NCBI RefSeq assembly: GCF_029960815.1
Contig: NZ_JASBRE010000033.1
Coordinates: 1 to 49,611 of the forward strand
Length of the DNA stretch: 49,611 bases
From: Pseudomonas sp. AL03
Lineage (GTDB): Bacteria > Pseudomonadota > Gammaproteobacteria > Pseudomonadales > Pseudomonadaceae
Direction: 5' to 3'
The notes beneath the pieces are model-generated. The model did not search any database, was not told where the DNA came from, and was given only the letters and a program-made list of their open reading frames with translations. This document shows, piece by piece, positions 1 to 8,604 of the stretch; the first letter of the stretch is position 1, and each line of letters begins with the position of its first letter. Both the position numbers and the translations under genes were made by a program.

Positions 1-65
1 CTGCCACCGTGGCGCATTGACGCCTCGGCTTGGGCGAGTCCATCCAATTACAAGGACAGTGGTGC

Positions 66-395
66 TCAGGGTTGCAGGCGACAGCCTTGACGCTCGTTGA
101 TCCATTGCGCGCTGTTGCTGCGACCCAAGCCGCTGACTGTCACGCGCCTACTGGCGGCGTCATCGGTAAAGCCACTGGTCGGCAACCACTGTTTCACATA
201 GCTGTGGCAGTACTCGGCCGGGTTGTTCATCACGTAACGGCACGAACAATATTCCTTGGCGGTGTAGGCGCTGATGATGTCCGGGAACGCCCACAGCGCG
301 ACGCGTTCCTGCCAGACCCAGCCGAGCAAGGCGATCAGCAGGATCAACAACAGCGTGCGAAACGGGCGGCGACGAACAAGGCTGCGGCGGTTCAT
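66..395 (-). CDS. Small membrane-anchored protein of unknown function
   Basis: I do not recognise the family. The 109-residue product has an Arg-rich start (RRSLVRRRPF), one hydrophobic helix at about residues 13-27, then a soluble part of about 80 residues with four cysteines, three of them close together (EYCSC...EYC). This fits an N-terminally anchored protein with a periplasmic domain. Its ATG overlaps the TGA of the upstream serine hydrolase by four bases (ATGA), so the two are almost certainly co-transcribed and translationally coupled. The first 65 bases of the window, beyond its stop, show no gene I can support. Confidence 0.7.
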   Translation of the reverse strand: MNRRSLVRRRPFRTLLLILLIALLGWVWQERVALWAFPDIISAYTAKEYCSCRYVMNNPAEYCHSYVKQWLPTSGFTDDAASRRVTVSGLGRSNSAQWINERQGCRLQP

Positions 396-1486
396 GGCTG
401 CACCTTCGCGGCAAATGCCTTGAGCGCGAGTTTGAGCAACTCGTTGTGCTGGTAGCTGGCGTCGCGGTCATCGCCATAGCGCACGATTACCAGGTTTTCG
501 CCGGGAATCACGTACATCGCCTGACCCCAATGCCCCAGCGCGGCGAAGGTGTCGTCGGGTGCATCGGGCCAGGGTTTTGCCGCGCCCTCCACCGCGCGGT
601 TAAGCCACCAATGGCCGCCGGGCACGGCGTCGTCCTGACTGGCTTGATAGTGGGCGAACGGTTCGCGGTTGAAAGTGGTCCAGTCCCTGGGCAGCAATTG
701 GCGCTCGCCCCAACGGCCGTCGCGCGCCATCAGCAGACCGACTCGGGCCAGATCCCTGGCGGTGAGATAGGCATAGGATGACGCGACGAACGTCCCCGTG
801 GCATCGGTTTCCCAGACAGCGTGACGAATCCCCAAGGGTTCGAACAGAGCGGTCCATGGAGAGTCCGGATAGCGGGTCGGGCCGACGATGTTTTTCAGCG
901 CGGCGGACAACAGATTGCTGTCGCCACTGGAGTAACGGAATGCCTGACCGGGTTTGGCGTATTCAGCGTGATCAGCGGTGAACGCGGCCATGTCCTGGTG
1001 ACCACGGGTGTAGAGCATCGCGACCACCGAGGATTTCAACGGCGCGTATTCATAGTCTTCCTGCCAGTCCAGGCCCGAGGCCCAGTGCAGCAGATCGGCC
1101 ATGGTCATCGTCGGGTGCTTTTCCAGCGGTGGATAAAACTTCAGCACCGGGTCCGTGAGTTTGAACAGGCCCTCGCCATAGGCCACGCCGAGGACCGTGG
1201 CCATCAGGCTTTTGCTGATGGACCAGGTCAAGTGCGGGGTGTCGGCGGTGGTGGGGTCGGCGTAGCGCTCGTAGATCAACTGACCGTCGCGGATCACCAG
1301 CAAGGCGTCGGTGCGGATGCCTTTTCGGGTGGCCTCATCACGGGGTGAGAAGGCGTAAGTCTCCAGGGCTTGAAGCGCCGGCCCGGTGACTGTCGGGGCG
1401 GTCGACCATTGCTCGGCAGGCCAGTTTTCGGCGTGGGCCGTGAGGTTGAGCAACAGCCCGAAAATCAGCGACAAGCCTTTGATCAT
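392..1486 (-). CDS. Exported serine hydrolase, class C beta-lactamase family
   Basis: The 364-residue protein belongs to the penicillin-binding-protein/class C beta-lactamase fold and resembles 6-aminohexanoate-oligomer hydrolases and esterases more than true AmpC. Residues 1-19 form a signal peptide ending in AHA. The SxxK nucleophile motif is SISK at 89-92, the second motif is YSS at 185-187 within RYSSGDSN, and the third is HWG at 319-321 in place of KTG. All three are present, so it should be active on an ester or amide in the periplasm, but the substrate cannot be predicted. It precedes and overlaps the small membrane protein at 66-395. Confidence 0.85.
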   Translation of the reverse strand: MIKGLSLIFGLLLNLTAHAENWPAEQWSTAPTVTGPALQALETYAFSPRDEATRKGIRTDALLVIRDGQLIYERYADPTTADTPHLTWSISKSLMATVLGVAYGEGLFKLTDPVLKFYPPLEKHPTMTMADLLHWASGLDWQEDYEYAPLKSSVVAMLYTRGHQDMAAFTADHAEYAKPGQAFRYSSGDSNLLSAALKNIVGPTRYPDSPWTALFEPLGIRHAVWETDATGTFVASSYAYLTARDLARVGLLMARDGRWGERQLLPRDWTTFNREPFAHYQASQDDAVPGGHWWLNRAVEGAAKPWPDAPDDTFAALGHWGQAMYVIPGENLVIVRYGDDRDASYQHNELLKLALKAFAAKVQP

Positions 1487-1568
1487 GGTGGCTGCTCGGA
1501 GGGATGGACCTGCTGAGCCTAGTCGCGGTTGATGACAGTTCCGGGATTTGTGTTCCCCATGAGGCCCG

Positions 1569-2456
1569 TCAATTCAACGAAGATCCAGCGAGTGCCTTGG
1601 CCAATCGCTTCCCCCGCGCACCCGCCGCCAAATCCATCACCCCCTGATCGCGCTGCCACATCGCGGCCCAATGCTGCGGCCCATCGGCCAGTGCTTGAGT
1701 CACCTCAGCCTTGAGCCCATCGAACTGCGCGAACAAGCCACCGAGCAACACATGCCCGAACGGATTATTCGGCGCCTGCCGGCTGACTTCCGCACACCCG
1801 GCCAGCAGCGCCAGCAAACGCAGTTGCAAGGCTTGCGGCCAGTCGCTGTCCTGACCGATGCCGTACAGCCAAGCGGTCATGGCGCTCAACACATAGATGT
1901 CCTCAAGGGTGCGGAACGGCTTGATGTAAGCCTCCCAGCCATCCCCCGCCAACAGTTCGCACTGAGCGTTATCGAGAAACAGCCGACCGTGGCTGATGTC
2001 CGGCATCAACGCGATTGCCGGGAGTTTTTCCACGCGCACGCCCGGTTCATCGGGATAGACCACCGCCAGGCTCAGGCGCGGTTTTTCGTCAGGTGCTTCA
2101 CTGCGAGCAGCGATCAGCAGCCAATCGGCGGCATCGCCTGCGGTGACAAAATCCTTGCGCCCGCTCAGACGCAAATCGCTGAGACGGGTCTGCATGTCCG
2201 CCACCCTCAGGCTGCGTTGTTCGGTCGCGCATAACGCGCCGAGGCTCAGCGGCGCGCTCGGCCAAAGCATGCGCAACGCCGCCTGATACCCCACCAGAAA
2301 CGCCAGCCCCGGCGTCGACATCAAACGCCCGCCGGCCACCGCCAACTCGAACGGCGTGACGTTGCCCAACGGGTGCAATAAGGTCGCGAACCCCTCGCCC
2401 AGGTCCGGGTTGGCGGGCAGACGATCGCGGCGGCGCAACAGGTTTTGCCAGGGCAT
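1569..2456 (-). CDS. Acyl-CoA-dehydrogenase-like protein, shortened
   Basis: The middle part (SGRKDFVTAGDAADWLLIAA, then a beta-rich stretch) matches the central beta domain of acyl-CoA dehydrogenases. The product is about 295 residues against the usual 380 or so, and I see no C-terminal catalytic Glu/FAD-binding segment, so activity is doubtful. I chose the ATG at 2456 because GAGGAG lies six bases upstream; an ATG at 2480 has no such site. The gene diverges from olsB. A lipid-related role is inferred only from fold and neighbour. Confidence 0.65.
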   Translation of the reverse strand: MPWQNLLRRRDRLPANPDLGEGFATLLHPLGNVTPFELAVAGGRLMSTPGLAFLVGYQAALRMLWPSAPLSLGALCATEQRSLRVADMQTRLSDLRLSGRKDFVTAGDAADWLLIAARSEAPDEKPRLSLAVVYPDEPGVRVEKLPAIALMPDISHGRLFLDNAQCELLAGDGWEAYIKPFRTLEDIYVLSAMTAWLYGIGQDSDWPQALQLRLLALLAGCAEVSRQAPNNPFGHVLLGGLFAQFDGLKAEVTQALADGPQHWAAMWQRDQGVMDLAAGARGKRLAKALAGSSLN

Positions 2457-2610
2457 AGGGGGCTCCTCGTGGGCTGTCATACAAGCATCACCAAAGCTTC
2501 ATGGCGATGACACCGGGGCTACATAGCCTGACTTTGCACAACACGGCTGCATAAAGAAAGTCGATCGGCTGCAACCCAAGACGGGTGACCGGCCCGTACG
2601 GAGATTCGCA

Positions 2611-3366
2611 ATGACTCAGATCGCCCGCATCAGCGACACCGGCAATGAACGCCGCCTGCAAGCCGAACGCCTGGTGGGCGCCGAGGCCTTGCAGGAAGCC
2701 CAGGCCCTGCGCTTCAACGTGTTCAGCGGCGAATTCAACGCCAAGCTGAAAGGCGCGGAGCTGGGTCTGGACATGGATGACTATGATGTTCACTGCGCCC
2801 ACATCGGCGTGCGTGACTTGAACACCGGACGTCTGGTGGCGACCACCCGTTTGCTCGACCACACGGCCGCCAGCAGCCTGGGCAAGTTCTACAGCGAAGA
2901 AGAATTCAGGCTGCACGGCCTGGTCCACTTGAAAGGCCCAATCCTGGAAATCGGTCGCACCTGCGTCGACCCCGCCTACCGCAACGGTGGCACCATCGCC
3001 GTACTGTGGGGCGAACTGGCCGAAGTGCTGAACCAGGGTGGCTACAGCTATTTGATGGGTTGCGCGAGCATCCCGATGCGGGATGGCGGCATTCAGGCCC
3101 ACGCGATCATGCAGCGCCTGCGCGAACGCTACCTGTGCACAGAACACCTGCGGGCCGAACCGAAAAAACCGCTGCCGAGTCTCGACATCCCGTCCAACGT
3201 CATCGCCGAAATGCCACCGCTGCTCAAGGCCTACATGCGCCTTGGCGCGAAGATCTGCGGCGAACCGTGCTGGGACGAAGACTTCCAGGTTGCCGACGTG
3301 TTCATCCTGCTCAAGCGCGACGAACTCTGCCCGCGCTATGCCAAGCACTTCAAGGCGGCCGTGTGA
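2611..3366 (+). CDS. olsB: OlsB, L-ornithine N-alpha-acyltransferase
   Basis: GNAT-fold enzyme of 251 residues. In this family it transfers a 3-hydroxyacyl chain from acyl-ACP to the alpha-amino group of ornithine, giving lyso-ornithine lipid, the first step of phosphorus-free ornithine lipid synthesis at the inner membrane. Typical stretches are EALQEAQALRFNVF near residue 25, an acidic loop (LDMDDYDVHC) and GPILEIGRTCVDPAYRNGG at about 109-127. Its TGA overlaps the ATG of olsA by one base, matching the olsBA order of P. aeruginosa PA4350-PA4351. Expression is expected to rise in low phosphate; only a poor PhoB-like half site (CTGTCAT, 2474-2480) is visible upstream. Confidence 0.9.
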   Translation: MTQIARISDTGNERRLQAERLVGAEALQEAQALRFNVFSGEFNAKLKGAELGLDMDDYDVHCAHIGVRDLNTGRLVATTRLLDHTAASSLGKFYSEEEFRLHGLVHLKGPILEIGRTCVDPAYRNGGTIAVLWGELAEVLNQGGYSYLMGCASIPMRDGGIQAHAIMQRLRERYLCTEHLRAEPKKPLPSLDIPSNVIAEMPPLLKAYMRLGAKICGEPCWDEDFQVADVFILLKRDELCPRYAKHFKAAV

Positions 3367-4160
3367 TGAGCCGGTTACGGGTTTACGCGCGGATTGCGCG
3401 AGTGCTTGTGGTCGTGGCGCTGGGGTTGAGCATGGCCGGAGTGTTCGGGATGTTCGAACGTTTGGGGATCGCTCATTCGATGGTCCGCCGCCAACGCTGG
3501 TCGCGGTTCTTCATGGCGCGGTTGAGCAATGCCCTGCCCTTTCGCATGACCGTGCACGGTGAATTGCCGAAAGCGCCGATGCTGTGGGTCAGCAACCACG
3601 TGTCCTGGACCGACATTCCACTGCTGGGCATGCTCACGCCGCTGTCGTTCCTGTCCAAGGCCGAAGTGCGCACCTGGCCGGTGGCAGGCTGGTTGGCGGC
3701 CAAGGCCGGTAGCCTGTTCATCCGGCGCGGTTCAGGTGACAGTCAGTTGATCCGCAAACAGATGACCCGTCATCTGGAGCAGGAACATCCGCTGCTGATG
3801 TTCCCGGAAGGCACCACCACCGATGGCCGTTCGCTGCGTACTTTTCATGGTCGCTTGCTGTCTGCGGCGATCGATTCCGAAGTGAAGTTGCAGCCGGTGG
3901 CGATTCGTTATCTGCGCGACGGTGAGCTCGATTCGCTGGCGCCGTTCATTGGCGATGATGATTTGCTCTCGCACTTGATGCGCTTGTTTGCCAATGATCG
4001 GGGTGAGGTGGAGATTCATCTGCTCAAGCCGATCGCTTGCGAAGGTCGCGAGCGTGCGGCGCTGGCGTTCGAGGCACAGCAGGCGGTGCAGAAGGCGTTG
4101 TTTGGGGAAGTGGCGAAACCTGCAGAACCGCGACGTGCCGGCGAACTTATCGCCGCGTAA
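3366..4160 (+). CDS. olsA: OlsA, lyso-ornithine lipid O-acyltransferase
   Basis: PlsC-family acyltransferase of 264 residues that completes ornithine lipid by acylating the 3-hydroxyl of lyso-ornithine lipid. An N-terminal hydrophobic segment (about 11-30) anchors it in the inner membrane. The catalytic NHxxxxD motif is NHVSWTD at 77-83, and FPEGT at 146-150 is the substrate-phosphate-binding motif. The start is the ATG at 3366, which overlaps the olsB stop (TGATG); the open frame extends further upstream but inside olsB. Both enzymes of the pathway are therefore present and coupled. Confidence 0.9.
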   Translation: MSRLRVYARIARVLVVVALGLSMAGVFGMFERLGIAHSMVRRQRWSRFFMARLSNALPFRMTVHGELPKAPMLWVSNHVSWTDIPLLGMLTPLSFLSKAEVRTWPVAGWLAAKAGSLFIRRGSGDSQLIRKQMTRHLEQEHPLLMFPEGTTTDGRSLRTFHGRLLSAAIDSEVKLQPVAIRYLRDGELDSLAPFIGDDDLLSHLMRLFANDRGEVEIHLLKPIACEGRERAALAFEAQQAVQKALFGEVAKPAEPRRAGELIAA

Positions 4161-4165
4161 CCCTT

Positions 4166-4257
4166 TTGTAGAAGCGAGGCTTGCCCGCGAAGGGAACGCC
4201 GCGGTGTACCTGAGACACCGCGTTATCGTTCTTCGCGGGCAAGCCTCGCTCCTACAA
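4166..4257. repeat. REPIN: two inverted REP elements
   Basis: The arms at 4166-4192 and 4231-4257 are nearly perfect reverse complements (core AGCGAGGCTTGCCCGCGAAG on the left). Between them lies a nested palindrome, CGCGGTGT...ACACCGCG, at 4200-4222. This is the paired-REP structure common between genes in the P. fluorescens group. It sits between the convergent olsA and acpH genes and may also act as a bidirectional transcription stop. Confidence 0.85.
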
Positions 4258-4265
4258 GGATCGTG

Positions 4266-4835
4266 TCAGCGGTTCTGGGCAAAGTCCTGAAGCTGCGGAT
4301 AGAACAACCGAAAGTCATCACTCAACGGCTCATACAACACCCGCAACTCCTGCATCGCTGCGGCCAGTTCCTCCGGCCGCGTCAACCGCCGCGAAATCCC
4401 CCGCAGCACCTGCTCCAGCACCGCGAACTCCCGGTAAGAACCCAACCAGTCATTGGCCATCATGTGCGGCGCGATCTGCGCCAGACGTTCCGGCAGTTGC
4501 GGCTCGGCGGACAAAACCCGGTACACGTCCGAAGTGAATTGCTCCAGCGGCCTGTCGGCGTACAGCGTCCAGTCACGCGCCAGGCAATGGTCGAAAAACA
4601 CGTCGAGCACGATCCCGGCGTAACGCCTGCGGGTCAGGGAAAAACGCGATAACGAAACGTCCACCAACGGATGGCGGTCGGTAAAGACATCGATGCTTCG
4701 ATGCAGCTGGATGGCCGCTTCGATCTCCAGATCGAACTGCCCTTGCAGCCGCCCTTTGACGAAATCGCCATACAGACTGCCGAGCAATTGACCGGGGCGC
4801 TGGCCACCGAGGTGCAGATGTGCGAGATAGTTCAT
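4266..4835 (-). CDS. acpH: AcpH, acyl carrier protein phosphodiesterase
   Basis: Hydrolyses the 4'-phosphopantetheine arm from holo-ACP, giving apo-ACP, in the cytoplasm. The 189-residue length and the N-terminal pattern MNYLAHLHL...GDFVKG, with an acidic residue at D24, then LHRSIDVFTDRHP near residue 44 and LDVFFDH near 77, match the E. coli AcpH family closely. The gene faces olsA across the REPIN and diverges from the ArsR gene. Confidence 0.85.
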   Translation of the reverse strand: MNYLAHLHLGGQRPGQLLGSLYGDFVKGRLQGQFDLEIEAAIQLHRSIDVFTDRHPLVDVSLSRFSLTRRRYAGIVLDVFFDHCLARDWTLYADRPLEQFTSDVYRVLSAEPQLPERLAQIAPHMMANDWLGSYREFAVLEQVLRGISRRLTRPEELAAAMQELRVLYEPLSDDFRLFYPQLQDFAQNR

Positions 4836-4891
4836 GCGCGCAGCTTAGCACTGCGCCGTTGTATCGTTACACCCAGCATATCGTTATAACT

Positions 4892-4978
4892 CGATATACC
4901 GAATTAAGCGGTCATCAGACCAAAATCATATTGGTATATCGCGAACCAACGATTTAAAGTTCGCCTCATCGCGATATA
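4892..4978. promoter_or_regulatory. Candidate ArsR-family operator array
   Basis: The AT-rich gap before the ArsR gene carries three related motifs: CGATATACC (4892-4900), GGTATATCGCGA (4933-4944) and TCGCGATATA (4969-4978). The first and second are inverted copies of each other, and TATATCGCGA/TCGCGATATA are exact 10-base reverse complements. This suits autoregulation by the dimeric ArsR-type protein encoded from 5006. Binding is inferred. Confidence 0.5.
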
Positions 4979-5005
4979 GCGTTTTAATCATCACGAGCCC
5001 ACACC

Positions 5006-5308
5006 ATGACTATCAATCTCGACGAAATAATAAAAGCCCTGGCACACCCAGTACGGCGAGACATCCTGCACTGGCTCAAAGACCCGACCGTCGAATTCCC
5101 CGACCAGTCCCACAGCAACGAGCACGGCGTCTGCGCCGGCCAGATCGATCAACGTTGCGGTTTGTCGCAGTCCACGGTGTCCGCACACCTGGCGACCCTG
5201 CAACGCGCCGGCCTGATCAGCAGCCGCAAAGTCGGCCAGTGGCATTTTTTCAAACGTAATGAGGAAACCATTCAGGAATTCCTCAGCACCTTCAGCAAAG
5301 AGCTCTGA
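5006..5308 (+). CDS. ArsR-family winged-helix regulator
   Basis: A 100-residue transcription factor whose winged helix-turn-helix covers about residues 10-85 (KALAHPVRRDIL, then LSQSTVSAHLATLQRAGLIS). It does not show the ELCVCDL metal box of classical ArsR. Two cysteines, C43 and C51, sit at the helix leading to the recognition helix and could sense thiol chemistry; that is inference. It heads a likely operon with an MFS transporter (34-base gap) and a XenB-type reductase, which suggests control of a xenobiotic or electrophile response. Confidence 0.85.
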   Translation: MTINLDEIIKALAHPVRRDILHWLKDPTVEFPDQSHSNEHGVCAGQIDQRCGLSQSTVSAHLATLQRAGLISSRKVGQWHFFKRNEETIQEFLSTFSKEL

Positions 5309-5342
5309 CCCTTTACGTCAGTACGCCGATAAGGAATCAACA

Positions 5343-6509
5343 ATGCCCCTCTCGCTACTCATTCTGGCCTTGAGCGCCTTCGCCATCGGCACCACCGAGT
5401 TCGTCATCATGGGCTTGTTGCCCGACGTGGCAGCTGACCTCGGCGTGTCGATCCCTGGCGCTGGCTGGCTGGTGACTGGTTACGCGCTGGGCGTGGCCAT
5501 CGGTGCGCCGTTCATGGCACTGGCCACTGCCAAGTTACCGCGCAAGGCTGCACTGGTAGTGTTGATGGGCATCTTCATCATTGGCAACCTGCTCTGTGCA
5601 ATGGCGACCGACTACAACGTGCTGATGTTTGCCCGTGTGGTCACCGCCCTCTGCCACGGTGCGTTCTTCGGTATCGGTTCGGTGGTGGCGGCAGGTCTCG
5701 TTCCGGCGAACAAACGCGCTTCGGCGGTAGCTTTGATGTTCACCGGCCTGACCCTGGCCAACGTGCTCGGCGTTCCGCTGGGCACCGCGCTCGGTCAGCA
5801 AGCCGGCTGGCGGTCGACCTTCTGGGCTGTGACCGTGATGGGTGTGATCGCATTGATCGGCCTGATCCGCTTCCTGCCGGCCAAGCGCGATGAAGAGAAA
5901 CTCGACATGCGCGCCGAATTGCGCGCCCTCAAAGGCGCCGGGATTTGGCTGTCCCTGAGCATGACCGCACTGTTCGCCGCGTCGGTCTTCACGCTGTTCA
6001 CCTACGTCGCACCTCTGTTGGGCGAAATCACCGGTATCTCGCCCCGCGGCGTGACCTGGACCCTGATGCTCATCGGCCTGGGCCTGACGGTCGGCAACAT
6101 CATTGGCGGCAAGCTGGCAGACAAAAGCCTGGCTGCAACGCTGATCGGTGTGTTCATCGCCATGGCGGTGGTTTCCACCGTGCTGACCTGGACCAGCGTT
6201 GCAGTGATTCCGACCGAAATCACCCTGTTCCTCTGGGCCACCGCGTGCTTCGCCGCCGTACCCGCCCTGCAAGTGAATGTCGTGACCTACGGCAAGGCCG
6301 CACCGAACCTGGTGTCGACCCTGAACATTGGCGCTTTCAATATCGGCAATGCACTCGGTGCCTGGGTCGGTGGCAGCGTCATCGCCCATGGTTTCGGCTT
6401 GACCAGCGTGCCGCTCGCGGCCGCTGTACTGGCGGTACTCGCCCTGCTGGTGACCCTGATTACTTTCCGTCAGAACGGTGATCCCGAGCTGGCTCCTGCT
6501 ACCCACTGA
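5343..6509 (+). CDS. MFS exporter, AraJ/YdhP-like (DHA1 type)
   Basis: Inner-membrane major facilitator of 388 residues with 12 predicted helices. It begins MPLSLLILALSAFAIGTTEF, the usual opening of sugar-efflux/drug-efflux DHA1 proteins, and has a motif-A-like loop (LATAKLPRKAAL). The start chosen is the ATG at 5343, preceded by AAGGA; the open frame upstream overlaps the ArsR gene and is not coding. It lies between the regulator and the ene-reductase. Substrate unknown. Confidence 0.85.
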   Translation: MPLSLLILALSAFAIGTTEFVIMGLLPDVAADLGVSIPGAGWLVTGYALGVAIGAPFMALATAKLPRKAALVVLMGIFIIGNLLCAMATDYNVLMFARVVTALCHGAFFGIGSVVAAGLVPANKRASAVALMFTGLTLANVLGVPLGTALGQQAGWRSTFWAVTVMGVIALIGLIRFLPAKRDEEKLDMRAELRALKGAGIWLSLSMTALFAASVFTLFTYVAPLLGEITGISPRGVTWTLMLIGLGLTVGNIIGGKLADKSLAATLIGVFIAMAVVSTVLTWTSVAVIPTEITLFLWATACFAAVPALQVNVVTYGKAAPNLVSTLNIGAFNIGNALGAWVGGSVIAHGFGLTSVPLAAAVLAVLALLVTLITFRQNGDPELAPATH

Positions 6510-6530
6510 TCTCTACAAGAGCGCTATTTC

Positions 6531-7580
6531 ATGACGACTATTTTCGATCCGATCACACTGGGCGACCTCGAATTGTCCAACCGCATCATCATGGCGCCGC
6601 TGACTCGCTGCCGCGCCGACGAAGGCCGCGTGCCAAACGCGCTGATGGCCGAGTACTACGTCCAACGCGCCTCGGCCGGCCTGATCCTCAGCGAGGCCAC
6701 TTCGGTCACGCCGATGGGCGTCGGCTACCCGGACACCCCGGGCATCTGGTCCAACGATCAGGTGCGTGGCTGGGCCAATGTGACCAAAGCAATCCACGGC
6801 GCGGGCGGCAAGATTTTCCTGCAACTGTGGCACGTTGGCCGTATTTCCCACGGGTCGTACCTGGGCGGTGAAGCGCCGGTCGCACCAAGCGCCATTCAGC
6901 CAAAAGGCCATGTCAGCCTGGTTCGCCCACTGGCCGACTTCCCAACCCCACGCGCCCTGGAAATCGCTGAAATCGCCGACATTGTCGAGGCCTACCGCGT
7001 CGGTGCCGAGAACGCCAAGGCGGCCGGTTTCGACGGCGTGGAAATCCACGGCGCCAACGGTTACCTGCTCGACCAGTTCCTGCAAAGCAGCACCAACCAG
7101 CGCACCGACAACTACGGCGGCTCCCTGGAAAACCGGGCGCGCCTGTTGCTGGAAGTGACCGATGCCGCGATCGAAGTCTGGGGCGCGGGCCGCGTCGGTG
7201 TGCACCTGTCACCACGTGCCGATCTCCATGACATGGGCGACGACAACCTGTCTGAGACCTTCATCTACGTCGCTCGCGAACTGGGCAACCGTGGCATCGC
7301 GTTCATCTGCTCCCGCGAGAAAGATGCCGGCGACAGCCTCGGCCCACAATTGAAAGAAGCGTTTGGCGGCCCGTACATCGTCAACGAACGCTTCACCAAA
7401 GACAGCGCCAACGCCTGGCTCGCCAGCGGCAAGGCTGATGCCGTGGCCTTCGGCGTGCCGTTCATTGCCAACCCGGATCTGCCGGCACGCCTGAAGGCCG
7501 ACGCACCGCTGAACGAGGCGCGTCCTGAGTTATTTTATGCCAAGGGTCCGGTCGGTTATATCGACTACCCGGTGATGTAA
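6531..7580 (+). CDS. xenB: XenB/NemA-type FMN ene-reductase (old yellow enzyme)
   Basis: NADPH-dependent flavoprotein of 349 residues, the same size as xenobiotic reductase B of pseudomonads, which reduces activated alkenes, nitrate esters and nitroaromatics. It has the TIM-barrel start (DPITLGDLELSNRIIMAPLT), the active-site pair H173/N176 in EIHGANGYLLDQF, and the FMN-phosphate region near the C-terminus (ADAVAFGVPFIANPDLP). It is the last gene of the ArsR-MFS-XenB operon (21-base gap) and is followed by a strong terminator. Confidence 0.9.
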   Translation: MTTIFDPITLGDLELSNRIIMAPLTRCRADEGRVPNALMAEYYVQRASAGLILSEATSVTPMGVGYPDTPGIWSNDQVRGWANVTKAIHGAGGKIFLQLWHVGRISHGSYLGGEAPVAPSAIQPKGHVSLVRPLADFPTPRALEIAEIADIVEAYRVGAENAKAAGFDGVEIHGANGYLLDQFLQSSTNQRTDNYGGSLENRARLLLEVTDAAIEVWGAGRVGVHLSPRADLHDMGDDNLSETFIYVARELGNRGIAFICSREKDAGDSLGPQLKEAFGGPYIVNERFTKDSANAWLASGKADAVAFGVPFIANPDLPARLKADAPLNEARPELFYAKGPVGYIDYPVM

Positions 7581-7598
7581 GCGTCAGCAGTTTGAAAC

Positions 7599-7634
7599 AA
7601 AAAAGCCCCAACTCGAAAGAGCCGGGGCTTTTTT
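7599..7634 (+). terminator. Rho-independent terminator after xenB
   Basis: Stem AAAAAAGCCCC/GGGGCTTTTTT with a loop of about 14 bases and a T run, 19 bases after the xenB stop. It ends the ArsR-MFS-xenB operon. Confidence 0.85.
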
Positions 7635-7797
7635 GCGCCGGGTCACTCACAAAATCCCTACAAATCAGGTAGCTCACTACCTATCAACCTGGCGAGCGTC
7701 CGTATATAAAAGCATCGCATTGCAATAAGGCGAGCATTGAAGGGATCAACGCCCGCCTTAATTGTTGACACAACCGGATCCAATTACGCATTTTGTT

Positions 7798-8430
7798 TCA
7801 TTTGCGCAGGCTGGGGCTCAAGCCCAGCATGTCCAACCCTGTATCGACCCAGCGCTCGGCATCGATGTGCAGTTCAAAGCTGTCGGGCGCCAACAGCCAC
7901 TGATACAGGATGCCGTCGATGTAAGCATGCAGGCTGATGGCCGCGCGGGCCGTATCGAGGCTTTCCGGTAACTGTCCCCGATTGACCGCATTACTCAGGG
8001 CCAGGGCGATTCGCACATTGCAATCAAGACTGACCGCTCGGCGCTGCTGTCGCAGGTCGCACATTTCATCGGTGAATTCGCACTTATGAAACAGAATCTC
8101 ATTGATGCGTCGGGTTTTCGGGTCCAGGGCAACTTGATGAAACAAATGAATCAGCAGCTTGCGCATGCAGCCCAAGGGGTCGAGTTCATCTTCGCTTTCA
8201 CTGGCCTTGGCCATTTCATCCAGCGGCTCTTGCAAGGTATCAAGCATGGCCTGCACCAGATCCGCCTTGTTGCTGAAATGCCAGTAGATGGCCCCGCGAG
8301 TGACGCCAGCCAGTGTCGCGATGTCCGCCAGTGTCGTGCGCGCCACGCCCCGCTCAAAAAAGGCTTTTTCTGCCGCTTCGAGTATCTGGCTACGGGTTTC
8401 TTGAGCTTCCTCTTTGGTACGACGAACCAT
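7798..8430 (-). CDS. emhR: EmhR/TtgR, TetR-family repressor of the efflux operon
   Basis: A 210-residue TetR-family repressor very close to TtgR/EmhR. The N-terminal helix-turn-helix (about residues 30-52, TLADIATLAGVTRGAIYWHF) binds the intergenic operator; the C-terminal domain binds hydrophobic antibiotics, phenols and flavonoids in this family, releasing DNA. It is transcribed away from emhABC, and the TtgR-type operator lies between the two starts. Confidence 0.9.
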   Translation of the reverse strand: MVRRTKEEAQETRSQILEAAEKAFFERGVARTTLADIATLAGVTRGAIYWHFSNKADLVQAMLDTLQEPLDEMAKASESEDELDPLGCMRKLLIHLFHQVALDPKTRRINEILFHKCEFTDEMCDLRQQRRAVSLDCNVRIALALSNAVNRGQLPESLDTARAAISLHAYIDGILYQWLLAPDSFELHIDAERWVDTGLDMLGLSPSLRK

Positions 8431-8576
8431 GGCAGTACAACCTCAATCAGGATGCTTCAGCGATTTCTGACTATTCGCTGAACAAAAGTGGGGCAAGCGC
8501 TCTTAGGCGTAGTCCCCGGCCTACAATTCGGATCTTTGAACAGCTTTCGTAACGGTGTGGATACACAGTCAAGGTG

Positions 8577-8604
8577 TTTACAAACAACCATGAACGTAAG
8601 TATA
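8577..8604. promoter_or_regulatory. EmhR/TtgR operator
   Basis: The stretch TTTACAAACAACC followed by ATGAACGTAAGTATA is almost the same as the TtgR operator of P. putida, with the imperfect inverted ends TTAC/GTAA (8578-8581 and 8596-8599). It lies about 90 bases before emhA and 147 before emhR, where repression of both promoters is expected. Confidence 0.8.

Noticed and set aside
2474..2502. Possible Pho box before olsB
   Set aside because: Only one good CTGTCAT half is seen; the second half matches poorly, so I do not list it as a feature although phosphate control of olsBA is plausible.
3006..3365. Upstream extension of olsA
   Set aside because: Lies wholly inside olsB; the TGATG coupling at 3364-3368 marks the true start.
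5535..6506. 323-codon open frame antisense to the MFS gene
   Set aside because: Low-complexity His/Gln/Gly-rich translation typical of antisense shadows.
7724..7765. Possible terminator of emhR (AAGGCG...CGCCTT)
   Set aside because: Six-base stem with a long loop and no T run; too weak to list.
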